From NCBI GenBank assembly GCA_963556255.1, contig OY744612.1, positions 24,737,440-24,801,439 on the forward strand: 64,000 nt of DNA, read 5' to 3'. Origin of the DNA: Allolobophora icterica (lineage: Eukaryota; Annelida; Clitellata; Crassiclitellata; Lumbricidae). The position numbers were made by a program, and so were the translations under genes. Of this stretch, positions 11,857 through 23,523 are shown piece after piece; position 1 is the stretch's first letter; each line of letters begins with the position of its first letter. The notes beneath the pieces were generated by a model that worked only from the letters and a program-made list of their open reading frames with translations, was not told where the DNA came from and ran no database searches.

Positions 11857-14800
11857 AATCATCATCAGCATCATCATCATCATAATCATCATCATCATCA
11901 TCACCATGACCACCACCGCGACCATCACCACCAACGTTGTCATCAACATCATAACTGGCAATATCAGCTTAACAGCGACATAGCCAGCTAAATATGGAGA
12001 AATCAGCACATCTGTAATAAAATTTGACCACCTGTGGCAAAAATCTGCTCAGCTCTCAGCTAAATTAATATTAGACTACCTGCAACAAAATCAACTCAGT
12101 TATATGTATTTATGGAATACGTATACACATGCATGCATGTGTTTATGTTATGTATATATATGTATGACATGTTCTGGTATGAATGTCTGTATCTATGTAC
12201 GTCTGCATGTATGTATTTGAACATTAACATAGCACATCTTTGAGACCTCACAGAGCCTTGAAAGAAACCTGCCTACCTGTGAGGAAAGTAGCAAGCCAAT
12301 GACATCTATGCTGGACTTCTGGATATTCTTAACAACTGATCGATCGACTTCCTTTGTTATGTACAGTTCACAAAGGTTAACGAGTCGTTTGACGAAATAC
12401 TGGTTGGCGACAACCAAGATGTACACAGAGTCACCGTCTTCGATAGGTGCATGGTCTGAGTAGATGTATTCAAGGAAAGCAAGGAATGGTTCCAAAGGAA
12501 TATCGGGCAAGGACACCTGCAACAGAACCAGTGACCTTCACCAACCAAATCTAATGACTTCTACCATGCTATCACCACAATACACAAGGCATCGAACGAC
12601 ATTTGCTTTATTTGAAACTGTAATAAAAAATTGTAATCCATTTATGAAATCCAAACAAAACCAGAGAACAATATAAAGCAAGGATTACAGATAACACATG
12701 AAGCCCATATGCTTCATTCCAATAGCACTATGCTGAACAAGACAGATTCTGATACATTTCCAAACATTGCGTATAAAAGATATATTTCAAAACAATGCAT
12801 TACGAAAGTGTACCTCGGATAAATCACCCTCGCGAAAACCTGACGAGAACATGATCTTCATGACATCACATCTCACAGACAGAACCACTCGGTGTGCATA
12901 GATCTTTGTTCCTAAGTATACCAATACAACAATTACTGAATATTTTCATTATCATTATCCGAGGATTTAGACAAGAACTCTAATAGATTTTAATAGGCTT
13001 CAATAGGTGTCAAATGGATTTGGTTGGAGGGATTGATTTGTTTCTGCATCAGGTTGGGACCAGTGTGGCCTCTTGAGTGTAGACAATATAATGCTGTATA
13101 AATATGAAAATTGCGACAACAATGGTCCTCATAATTGCATCACATGTCAATGCTATTAGTCTACCTTCCAAATGTAGGCCTACATAACGCTTTGTGTGGT
13201 TAGTGTCCAAATCTAGAACTGTATAATATTGCATAGTTTTACCGACATTTTGCTCCCTTTTCACTGCATGCATTGTTGCAATAAAGGGTAGGCACATGTC
13301 TTACACCCATAAAGATTATTTACTTACTAAGTTACTAAGACAGTTAATAAAACATTTGGAAATACCTGGCTTTTGATGTACGAAATTCATAATTTGCAAA
13401 ACAAGCACTATTCCACAATCAATTGATTTTGAGCTAACCAAAGTACTACTTGTTCAAAATCCCTTAATAGAAATACATAACTAAAGAACATATAGTATCA
13501 CTTTGGAAGTCAGCGCTTTTAATTTGCCCCATCATTACACAGTCAGCTAAGCAGGCTCAAGCCTTCAACCTTTGGATGATGGACCCAGAACATTACCAAA
13601 CAGATCACCGTACCACAAAAAATACAATTTTGCCACACGATGCATCATCACTCTAAACAATAACTGCACAGTAGACAATCTATCTGCGCAGCAGACCTAT
13701 GTTCCACACATTCGTTTATTGACAATAATCTGGTCGACAAACCGCAACCAGTTACAAGATAATTGACATGTAGAAGATGGAATCACTCATGACAGCCTGT
13801 TAAGCGCCCATCCCAAGATATTAGACAGTCGATGTAAAATGTTGTTGTCGTTGGATCAGGAAAACCCCCAAAATGGCCCATTAGATATTTAGCAGCTACT
13901 ATGAGCGCTTCTGACACTGACGTTTGAAGAATGGCAAGTTTATTGGTAGCTGATGATGCAAAGTTCACGTATTCGAAGTGCCCGATAAGACTGCATCTGC
14001 GATATTCTTGGCAACAGATGTTGCGCTGCATGATAGAATATTGTACCACAGAACAGACCACCCTCCGCACAACAGACCATCATGCTGCACTTACCCTCAA
14101 CAATGAAGACCACATCAGCAAGTCGATCCCTGTTGAGGAAGAGGTCCTTGAGTCTCTGTCCCATTTGGTCACTGAGGAAGGTGCCAATGCTCGGATTGAG
14201 GAAGTCCTCATTGTTTTGGAAGTTGTAGCAGACCGTTTGAAGGTACGGAAGTTGGAACAATCGTGCCAGCATCAGGATATCTTCAAACTCCTTTCCACTT
14301 GATTTTGTGCTGATGCTTGGAAGGCCTATAACAAGACGTCAGAGATAAAGGTCAGCATGCAGGAGGTAAAGCATAAAGGTTAAATTCTCTGATCTTTAAA
14401 CACCAGCACTTCATGGCACAATCATTCCTTAACTTAATTTTCCTCACCATTCTGCATCTCACCTGTCTTCATACAATTTGTACAAAAGCGGTACAATAAT
14501 GCTAACGTTCGCAACTGCGGAACATTAAAATCGGACTAAGAACACAACAAGTCACCTGAGTAAAGGAATTGCAGAACATTAGCAAACGCAGCGGCAGAAA
14601 CATCTGCACTCAGTTCAATCACAGTTTGGAATATTGTACGGTTTCCGTCCGTTGATATTTCTTCATCGTAAATCTTTGCAAATCCAGGAAATTGACCGGC
14701 ACAGATCTGCTCTCGAAATTGTCTAGAGACGTCACTGTTGATAACTGCCGATTGGCTCTTAGCAGAACACAATAAAAGACAAATAAATGGAAAGAAACCA

Positions 14801-17693
14801 AGGTAAAGCAATAATAATAATAACAACAATAACAAGAATATTGGTAACAATACTAATAATATTGTTAATTAGCAACTTCTATAGAGCCAGTGTCTAACAC
14901 ATAATGCAATAACCGTGGTGCACCAAAACAAGCCGCATTCAGGTCAACATCCAGAAGATAAGTCCACCAAGAAAGAGACAGAGAAGTGAGTTACAATATT
15001 CTATCCTAGCATACAAGGGACATGATTCCTGATTATATGTACAATATTAATTTTAAACTTTTTTTAAACTTCTGAGTGATCATCTCTACCTCTAGTAGCT
15101 ATTAATAATTACTAACTTATTAATAACAATAACATGAAGCCTTGCGCACTAGACGACTATACCAAGTAAGCCAATATTAGATCAGATTAGATTAATATAA
15201 TAGCTAATTAATCAATTTTCCTATTTTCTCATCAAACAAAGCCATCAAAGCAGACAAGAAATCTACATACTGAAACAAGAACAGGCAGCTCAAATCAAAC
15301 TTCACCTCAGCAGATACATTTTTCACATAACCTTCCACGATTTTACCTTACCCAATATCAATACGAATATAGCAATGTATGTTTGTATGCATGTACCAAA
15401 GCACCTTATTTATTTGTTATTTATTTTATTCCGGATATTTCTATAGCGCCTCTCGAAGTCAACTACTACTCAGAGGCGCTCCCGACTACAGCATTTGATA
15501 CTGTGCCGGAATTTTCACGCCGAAGCGCCACGAGCAATTGCGAGTGAAGGACTTGCCCAAGGTCCGTACGCAGCGGCTAGAGTGGGAGTCGAACCTGCAA
15601 CCCTCCGGTCACAAGGCACCGAACTTACCACTGAGCCAACACGCCCCACAATGGTACTCACCTCTTCACTAACTTTGCCCAGGAAAAGGTTGCAGAAAAT
15701 ATCCGATGCACAGCACAGGACGATCTTATGCGCCATGAAACGCTGTCCAGTGGCCACTATGAAGACAACGTCAGCGTATTTTGGACAGTCGACCATTTCT
15801 TTCCATTGTTCACTAAATGTCGATGTTATAATTTCAATGGCTGGTGCTGAGCCTAGCAACACGACAAATTACTGTTATGCTGCAACATTAGATCAATTTT
15901 CTCATTCCACAACTGAAATTATAATTTTACATTATCAAGCCCTGAGCTGCCACCTTCTGTGCATATTTAGGTCTGTGGGCATTACCTGGGAATTTCTTAT
16001 ATTACATTAAAATATTACATATTTTTAATATTACATATTTTTGGCCTCCACTGGATTACTGTAAAGCTGTGCGACCCTTGGCTAGCTCTAAATAGGTCCC
16101 ATCTTTTACAGATTTTGTCCCAAACCCCTTAGTAAAATATGGGCCTTATGAACACACAATTATGCCATATCTGTAACAATGAATACAACTGGATATTTAT
16201 ATCGCACCATTTCAGATCTACACAAAAGTGCTGCACATACTGCTATGTAATTAATTTAATAGGAGCAACATGAGAAAAGATCTGGTTAGTAAATGGTTGT
16301 TCTTTGCCGTGTCACAGATCACAACTAATACCACCGAAAGGATTGTGATTTGTAATTCCAGTTTTGCTTGCAAGCAACCATCGACTGATGCCTTGTGCTA
16401 AGGGTGAAAGTCCCGTGAAACAGCGACACATAGAGGTTTCTAGATTAGATTGGCAAACCTGCAGGTGGCATGACAGGTGCTACAGGCCCTGACTCCTTCT
16501 TCCGGGATTTCTTCGATGAACGTTTCCTCCGGTTTTCAAAACAGCAACTCAACTACAACAAAAAAATAAAAGGAATGTGATGTAATGCAGCATTCTGCAA
16601 CATTCATATATATATATATATATTTATATAGCAACTTACTGAACCACTCAAGGGTGCAAAAGCATGATGATCTAACAGATCTCAAAGGCATTACTGTGGT
16701 AGATTGCAAAATTTTCCTGAGCCGTCTGTGTTGAAACAGTAGGCATATGAACATAACAAAATAATGTGATGTAAAGAAGTGTTATTATGCTACAAAAGCA
16801 ATTCTGAAGGGCTGTCCTATTTCTGCACAAGTACGTTTTGAAGGGCCACAAAATTATCTTAGAATCAGAAGAATTGTTCATCAGTGGCGCTCCAGCCATC
16901 AATGGACTGATGCGCCACTGATGAAAGTATGATGAATTCCTTTCAAGATCGGAGATGAACACCCTTAATTACGATGAGTCGTTTGTCAAGATCTTGGAGG
17001 ACATCCTAAATAAGCATATGGAGTTCTTTTTCAAGATCTATGTAGTTATACTTACCTATGTAAGTTCAACACTTTTTCAAAACCTACAGAACATCTTAAG
17101 TAACCATGATGAATCATTTTCAAGATCCGAGGAGAGTACACGTAAGTATTAGAACCATTTCTTCTTACCTTAGGGAATACCTATTAGTAAGCAGATGTAA
17201 CTGAAAATTTACATAGTGCCATATTCTGCCTGGAATGGTCTTCCCTCTCGACAACGAACTAAACTTACGACGGGAATCTCCCCAGCATCTACTCGCTCGC
17301 TCAAGATGTCTCTGTTTCCACGTGGCTCCTGCACTGAGAGTGCCTCTGAATAGTTTATACTGCGAGAGGCGCCTTATAAATTACTAGATACAATACGATA
17401 CGATATTGACAAAAACTCATCAGAGGCACTCCTGACCTGACCTGACCCACAAAACCACATGACTGAACAGGGTGGTCTTCAAGCACTTACAGAATAGAAG
17501 TAAAGAGGGAATAGCTACCGCAACTTGAAAGCAGTCATCAACTTGATACTGTGTCAAGGCACTTGTCTCAACATATTTCAGCTTGAGACTGGAGGCTTCT
17601 TGGTTTATATGGTCTAAAGGAATGCAAACTCGATCGGAATTCCGGCGATCTAAAAATAGAAGACAGTGTCATGCACTTGTAATGAAATGGCAA

Positions 17694-17781
<88 letters not shown>

Positions 17782-20700
17782 TATATATATATATAAAGTG
17801 TATTGAAAAGCCATATAAAAATATATCGTATCGTATTTGGAGATTTGTATAGCGCCGCTCACAGCTGAGGCCACTCAGCAGCACTCCCAGTGCGAAGGCC
17901 CCGAGAGAAGAAAAAGGTTTTTAGCACGGAAAGGGATGCAGGAAGAGATCCAGAAAGTAAGATTACCCATAGAGAGGAAGGAAGGGCATTCCACAGGGAG
18001 GCCCCTATGTTGGTAAAAGATCTAGTTTGAACTAGAGTGGTCCTGGCACGTGGAACAAAGAGGACTATGCCAGTTGCGAAAGTGGAGAGGTCGGTGAGAA
18101 ACTGCAGAAAGAGGGGGCAGATACATAGTACATATTTTTCATGCAAACATTCATCCATATCTATGCACACATACATATACACATACATACACCATGTACA
18201 TAGGTTGCTTGTATGAAATAATTAAATATGCTACATTAAGGGTCTTGATACCAGAGATGGGAACGATCAGTTAAATTGCTAATCGATTAGAAGTAGTAGC
18301 AGCTAATCGACTAGCAATTAGAATTAGAATTTGATAATTAATTCACACATATATTTGCTTCATGAATTTGTCAAAAAAAATTCAAAGCACAGCAAGTTGC
18401 TACAGCAAGTTACTGTAGTCTAGTATAGTACCTAAAGCTATGTCAGAGCAGTCCACAAACCAGCATGCAACAACACACATCAGTCAATACATGCTGCAGT
18501 TATTTACACTGCTACTGCAGAAGAGAAGCTCTCTATTGCATTTTGCAATTAGCATGTCTTGAATCAGTGGATCACTTAGCCTACTACAGTATTTATGATG
18601 TAGCCAGCAGAGTTAAGCACAAATTCCATGGCAGCTGAGGGTGCAACAACACAGTGATGCTGCAGATAAAGAACATGAAGACGAGGAAATCTTTCAACAT
18701 TACACGGTGTGCTCAAAAATGTGATTGTGCTCTCCTCTGATACATTGTGAGATGCAAAGAGAACTAAGTGCAGAAATAAGAACTTCTACTGGCTTCCTTG
18801 TTTTATAACCATGAACAGATAATTCAAATGCCTTCAAACTCATTATTAATAAACTCATTCTAAATCCTTTAACGACGAGAGGGATTAGTTTTCCACGCAT
18901 TTTAGTACATGTTCGTTATTAAAGGGTTAATGGACTCATTCTTAACATAATTTTAAAAATCTAATCGATCAGCTAATTGTTTTACAATTAGAATTAGCTA
19001 AAAATTGCTAATCAATTAGAATTACAATTAGGATCAGACAACAGCTAATCGATTAGAATTAGCTGTTTGTCTAATCGATTAGAATCTAATCATTAGTTAC
19101 CCATCTCTGCTTGATACATGTAGGCTACACATACATCCTGCCCGCTAGTAGTTGTGAGGCGTCCTTGTAGTGGTAGTCCCCGGCGCCGCCGTCATCCGCC
19201 GCCGCCGCTAAGCCCTCAAGTCGAAACCAGTCACTAAGCTATCGACTGCTAGCGACTTTGTTCTCTTAATATTTTGCTTGTTGTTTTAAGCGATGAGCGA
19301 TTTCCAAGTTCGGTTTAGATCAGCGGTTCTCAACCTTTTTAGGGCTGCGACCCCTTGAAAATATTTTTCAAAGCTGTGGCGACCCCCAACAATAAAATTG
19401 AATGGGTTACTCCCTTCAAAGCATTTTTGCTACCATTACACTGTAGTAATCATAATTACAAAAATATTAAATATTAAGAAACTATGCTGATAACTTTTGT
19501 ACAAATTTCTGAAGGTTGCAGCCGACCACTGGCAAATCGTAAGGCGACCCCCGTGGGGGTCGCGACCCACAGGTTGAGAACCGCTGGTTTAGATGAAGAC
19601 ACTAGCAACAGGACATGAGCAATACTTACAATATAATACAATACAATATTCGTTGTTGAGGAAAAGAAGCTGACATGCATGCAGCAACTCGGTACATTAT
19701 AAGAGAGAGTTTGCTCTATTAGTATTCTCATAGAGAATACGGGGGGATATAGTTGTTGTCTTATTTTGGTAATGTGAATTTATGTATTCTATTACGAAGA
19801 TGTATGTTTTGATGATTACGAAGAGAGGGGAATAAGCAGGGTGAGAATTGTCAGAGATTGGTGGTTCAACCCCTAGCCTTTCTTAAGACCCCACAGTTAA
19901 ATCTTCATTGCACACCTCAGGGGTCATTTCCCCTTCAGTTGTGCTGGTGTGATTTAGCATTTATTTGATTCTGAATCTCTGACAAAGTGAAGAAATTTCC
20001 ACAGTTTATCATGTATATATTTTTGAATTTTCTTAACAAAGGAATTGATTTTGATTCGAGTTCGCCTTGCGAAACTGCTAGGGTTAAAATCTGCAGTTTT
20101 CAAATTTCGCTGACATCAGTTTGCAAAATACGAATAAGATATTCAACTCCACGTGGATCAAAGTCTAAACTCCCGTCTTTTTGTACAATTCTCACACTGG
20201 GAATAAGTGCCGGTGTACACAATTCTCGTTCTTTGTTACTGCCTGAAAGAGGTACACATCAGCAGTTTCGGCCAACTATAGTTGGCCGCAAGATCGGGTA
20301 CTGCTATAAATCCTCCTCGCTTCATTCGATTTATCAAGCGCTCAGTTTCACGAAATCACATTAACATTAATTTTCACAGTCATGGTCTGTCCCTGTCAGC
20401 ATGCCCACATGGAATGGAGCCCATATTCCCATACTGGACCCGTATAGAGCCCATATGGGTTCCATCTAATGCCCACCGAAATGATGGCACGGTCAGCATA
20501 GTATGCGATAAAATGCATTATACTGTTAGGTGATTACCTGATTACCTGAGAAGTCGATAGCAAGTCGCCAAGTCAGTCGATAAGTCTAAGCGACTTAGTC
20601 AGTCGATAAGCATGCGACTTAGTCGACTGAGTCGCTAAGTCAGTCGCTAACTCATCAAGTTAGTCGGTAACTCCTTAGCGACTGACTCCGGGTACAATGT

Positions 20701-21835
20701 AGCGGTATGGCCGTGTTACAGCACCATATAAATTGTCGTTATAATTATTATTATGTATTTATATATACACATGCATGTGCACACAATGTGCCTATATAAA
20801 TAAATGTAAATAAACAAATTTTCCCACCAGATTTGCATCCGACAAGCATTATAGCTGTGTGTGGGCAGAGGCGTCTTATCTCGGGAAGCCATTTCTCTCT
20901 GACATTTTCTAGGCTGGATATGTTATCTACAGAGAAGCAGGCAAGAAAGATGTCGGTATCTGGGTAAGTGAGGGGCCTCAATCGATCATAATCTTCCTGT
21001 AAAATAAATACATAAACAAATATGTTTGCATATATTCCATGGTCAGTTTGCTATCACAGTTGTATGTTTGACAACATATTAGAGGTTTAAAAATTGCAAC
21101 ATAGTCCGTAACATGGTATTCAACTATTCGAATATTCACGGGTCGCATGTGAGTCATAGTATCGTCGTATCACTCACCTTTGACCTAATTCAGAGTTAGC
21201 CATCAATCGCTTGCAAGGCAGTTACATGTGGCAGACATTATCATCCAGTGATTCAATATGTTCACTATTCCTGGAGTACAGTGCATGAGAAGCATTAGCC
21301 AGAGACACCCTACCCACTATGGTCATACCCACAATGCTATCTTACAGTCAATCAATCCATTTCACAGTGCACTAGTTTCTGTTGACTCTTAAAGACTAAA
21401 AAAATTACCTACCAAAATTTTATATACTTCAATGAGTAGCAACAGTATCATGCAACCAAATACCTATCAACCCATGGTGTCATAGGCCTCGGACAATGGC
21501 ACATTATTGAACCATGAAACCAAGCATAGTACCAAAAATCTGTTTAAATTAATCATTGTGCATATTTGGCCGAGTTTCAGGTATCTGCATTCACTGCCCA
21601 GGTGCCACCTATCAGGCTTAGTGCATACTTAAATGACTGGACTTGCACTTACCTGACCAGCTGTATCGAACATGTTAATAGAAATAGTCTCATTGTTGAA
21701 CTGGACAATTTTGGAGTAATTGTCAAACACAGTCGGAACATAGTTCCCTGGAAACGTGCCGGTTGAATAAGTAAGAAACAAGGAACTTTTTCCAACACCT
21801 CCATCTCCGACAACTACAAGTTTTACTGTCTGCAT
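11321..21835 (-). CDS. RHOBTB: RacA-like RhoBTB GTPase (Rho domain + two BTB domains), 10 exons
   Basis: Coding exons, in transcript order on the minus strand: 21835-21653, 20996-20828, 17649-17519, 16552-16459, 15852-15662, 14757-14556, 14325-14095, 12911-12814, 12516-12277, 11536-11321. Every junction has GT/AG ends and matching phase, giving 1755 nt and 584 residues. Residues 1-161 form a Rho GTPase in Rac numbering: P-loop GDGGVGKS (10-17), T35 and effector residues F37/D38/Y40 in [14 protein letters not shown] (57-61), K116/D118 (CKSD), ETSA (145-148). A basic linker (about 166-180, [12 protein letters not shown]) precedes BTB1 (about 217-324, [25 protein letters not shown]) and BTB2 (about 388-500, [32 protein letters not shown]). 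RhoBTB proteins act as Cullin-3 adaptors and in trafficking, so a similar role is inferred. The C-terminus is a CSVM CaaX box. The 161/162 junction uses a weak GTAGCT donor; a better GTAAGT donor 28 bp downstream would break the phase. An acceptor-like TTTACAG lies 10 bp before the ATG, so a 5'UTR exon probably exists further upstream. Confidence 0.9.
11749..11913. repeat. (ATC)n microsatellite in a RhoBTB intron
   Basis: About 165 bp of CAT/ATC repeats with few interruptions, in the last intron (11537-12276). It yields the poly-Met open frame. Confidence 0.97.
15425..15651 (-). mobile_element. tRNA-derived SINE sharing its 3' end with the LINE
   Basis: On the minus strand the element begins GGGGCGTGTTGGCTCAGTGG (A-box region near 15625-15647), has a B-box GGTTCGACTCCC (15595-15584), an unrelated body, and ends with GGGAGCGCCTCTGA ... 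GAGAGGCGCT and an A/T-rich tail. That 3' end matches the LINE at 36133-36180. It begins about 11 bp after the 5' splice site of the exon 15852-15662. Confidence 0.85.
16875..16926. repeat. Inverted repeat TTCATCAGTGGCGC / GCGCCACTGATGAA
   Basis: Two perfect 14-bp arms are separated by about 22 bp in an intron of the RhoBTB gene. It could form a stable stem-loop. No link to a known element was recognised. Confidence 0.6.
16927..17150. repeat. Degenerate minisatellite of about 44-bp units (TTTCAAGATC)
   Basis: Successive units carry ATGATGAATTC(A/T)TTTTCAAGATC variants near 16945, 16986, 17029 and 17116. Non-coding, within a RhoBTB intron. Confidence 0.55.
17225..17410 (+). mobile_element. 5'-truncated LINE 3' end
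   Basis: Plus-strand translation gives the LINE C-terminus ([20 protein letters not shown] followed by [12 protein letters not shown]), then the 3' hairpin GAGTGCCTCTGA ... GAGAGGCGCC and a tail of ATACGATACGAT units. It lies downstream of the exon 17649-17519 in the next intron. Confidence 0.7.
17699..17794. repeat. (GA)n followed by (TA)n in a RhoBTB intron
   Basis: A 74-bp (GA)n run joined to a 20-bp (AT)n run, about 50 bp upstream (in transcript sense) of the exon starting at 17649. Confidence 0.95.
17822..18125 (-). mobile_element. 5'-truncated LINE 3' end
   Basis: On the minus strand this encodes a degenerate LINE C-terminus ([31 protein letters not shown]), then a 3' hairpin region (GGAGTGCTGCTGAG) and a (TACGA)n-type tail next to a (GA)n/(AT)n tract. 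Confidence 0.6.
18252..19109. mobile_element. hAT-like element with CTAATCGATTAG subterminal palindromes
   Basis: The terminal inverted repeat is CAGAGATGGGAAC / CAGAGATGGGTAAC, and the perfect 8-bp duplication is CTTGATAC (18244-18251 and 19110-19117). About 100 bp at the left end and 170 bp at the right end are filled with variants of CTAATCGATTAG. The interior is A/T-rich with no intact frame. Confidence 0.87.
19174..20693 (+). mobile_element. Non-autonomous DNA element, AGTCG family, copy 1 (with nested MITE)
   Basis: Homologous along its length to 42292-43557. Both begin TAGTCCCCGGCGCCGCCG and end in a 130-bp array of AAGTCAGTCGCTAA-type words finishing CTTAGCGACTGACTCC. Without the nested hAT MITE it is about 1250 bp, like copy 2. 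No frame longer than chance is present. The transposon class is not settled because target duplications are unclear. Confidence 0.7.
19321..19586. mobile_element. hAT MITE (CAGCGGTTCTCAACC) nested in the AGTCG element
   Basis: The ends CAGCGGTTCTCAACCT and AGGTTGAGAACCGCTG are perfect inverted repeats. The 8-bp duplication GTTTAGAT is perfect (19313-19320 and 19587-19594). Subterminal GCGACCCC / GGGGTCGC complete a longer imperfect repeat. This end sequence is typical of widespread animal hAT MITEs. Confidence 0.93.
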
Positions 21836-22224
21836 TGTACGATTCTGTAAACTGTTTAACCAAACAAACATGCACATGGTATGACTTTATAGATGATAAA
21901 ATTATTTAGAATTTAAAATCTAGCAGATAACTTATAATGAACTTTATATCTGCCATAGTTAATGTAAAATATTCAAATACAGAAACAGTTATTGTACTGT
22001 CTTTGAAATATTTTGCTATCCACAGAGCTGAATTAGTTGTACTATGTATAACTGAATGTAGGTACTCATGCTACAAACCTAGTTAGTAAATACATTGATC
22101 ACCAGAGTCCACACTTCCTCAGGCTGTTTCCATGTATTTTTGGATATGACTCTTGGTTTTCAACCAGACTCAAGTTGGTAAGTTGGTAAGCTGGAAGTTG
22201 GTAAGGATATCGATTTTGGTTGAC

Positions 22225-22295
22225 GACACCCATCGACTGATGCCATCATCATTAATGTAACACCTCTGTAGAAGTTAGCAGATTAGAGCAGATAT
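22225..22295 (+). mobile_element. SINE-like 3' tail fragment (GATGCC...TAGAAGTTA family)
   Basis: The segment CCATCGACTGATGCC, followed by CTGTAGAAGTTAGCAG, recurs as related copies at 9925-9985 (+), 14880-14940 (-), 16375-16440 (+), 26380-26430 (-), 31280-31400 (-) and 61200-61280 (-). The copies share a CATCGATTGATGCCTTGTGC core and an ATAGAAGTTACTAA end, with A/T-rich tails where complete. A SINE or LINE 3' end is the best reading. Confidence 0.5.
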
Positions 22296-22548
22296 TATGA
22301 CAATCACCCATTCATGGCTAATAGCTGACATCAACTCAACTGCTGAATGGTTTCCATGGTTGGGCATTTTATGGTCAGTTAGCGCTTAGCAGAGGAGACC
22401 ATTTCCAACCTGCAAACGTCTTTTCTTTTTGAAAGAGCTAAAATTGTTCAACTCTAACATCATGCGTTGAAAAGCCCTACATAAATAAAGCAAGATCGGT
22501 TTATTAAAGGATTGGCGCTACACAAGTCATTAGGTATCTTCCATGCTT

Positions 22549-22748
22549 GGGAGGGGGGATAGAGTAATGGTAACACTCATGGAGAGCAGCAGGAGAGTAG
22601 CAGTACGCGGTTCGATTCCCGCAACCCCCTCGGGCGGGCGCATTGTATGGCTGCCATAATGTGTGCTTAGTTAAGATATTGATAATTGTACTCTCATGTC
22701 TCCTAATCTTACTGCGTTTGTCGGTTTGATTTAATAAAGAAAAGAAAG
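22549..22748 (+). mobile_element. tRNA-derived SINE (family C), complete copy
   Basis: A-box-like ATAGAGTAATGGTAAC and B-box GCGGTTCGATTCCCGC are spaced as in a tRNA. A tRNA-unrelated body containing GGCGCATTGTATGGCTGCC follows, ending with an AATAAAGAAAAGAAAG tail. It lies in the region between the RhoBTB and INSIG genes. Confidence 0.8.
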
Positions 22749-23265
22749 ATTATTATATAAATTTCACCGATGCTTTATATTTCTGAGCTTAAAGATTACT
22801 CTTGGTTACTCCACAATTTAAGTTGAAATGTTAATTGCATTTCTGGAAGCAAAACTTTTAATAAAGCCGACTTACCCAACACTAACCACTGGTTCTGTAT
22901 AGCTAACAGCAACGAGGTATTGCTTACTCGATCTTCGCTATGACCAATCGCAACTATTTATATAGGAAATCTGTAATGTACTAAATATAGAAACAGAAAC
23001 GGTGTGCGTGGAGCTAAAAATAAATACCTACCACGTGACCTAGTTGCGAAATATCGCGAATGGCCAGGTATTAATTACTTTCTTACTTTTTTCATTTATA
23101 ATCAGGAGCTTTACAAATTCTGTCTTAAAGTCGATTCACATTAAATTCTAGTGGAATTTGCTTATTCGCAAAGATATAATAGTTTGATTGCAGGAAATAT
23201 GCACAGTATGTAGGCTATGTGCCACTCATAAAAGCGCAAAGCGCAAAGCGCAATTAAAGGCACCA

Positions 23266-23312
<47 letters not shown>
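23266..23312. repeat. (TA)n microsatellite
   Basis: A run of TATA with one CA interruption in the intergenic region between RhoBTB and INSIG. Confidence 0.9.
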
Positions 23313-23315
<3 letters not shown>

Positions 23316-23523
23316 TTTTATTGAGAAGAATAAAACAATCTGACAAAAACGCAGAAATGCTTACATGAGTGATAATGGATAATTAAAGTTCATTAAAAAT
23401 TTTTAGAATAAACTAGTAAATATTTTTATATAATGATCTGGGAATAAATTGAGAGTTGTCCTTGGGTGGGAGAGTATGGTCGTGTGCTCTTGGTCTTAGT
23501 TGGTGAGAGTAGTAGCTCGGCCT

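Noticed and set aside
17491..17518. Alternative donor GTAAGTG 28 bp further for the third RhoBTB exon
   Set aside because: Stronger by sequence, but it leaves phase 1, which does not join the next exon (phase 0) without a stop; kept only as a note.
19174..20693. Repeated AGTCG words considered as a CRISPR-like array
   Set aside because: Words overlap and vary, there are no regular unique spacers, and the DNA is eukaryotic.
22549..22640. tRNA-like A and B boxes (also at 15584-15647 and 40040-40140)
   Set aside because: Cloverleaf pairing is not maintained and each is fused to a repeated body with an A-rich tail, so these are SINE heads, not tRNA genes.
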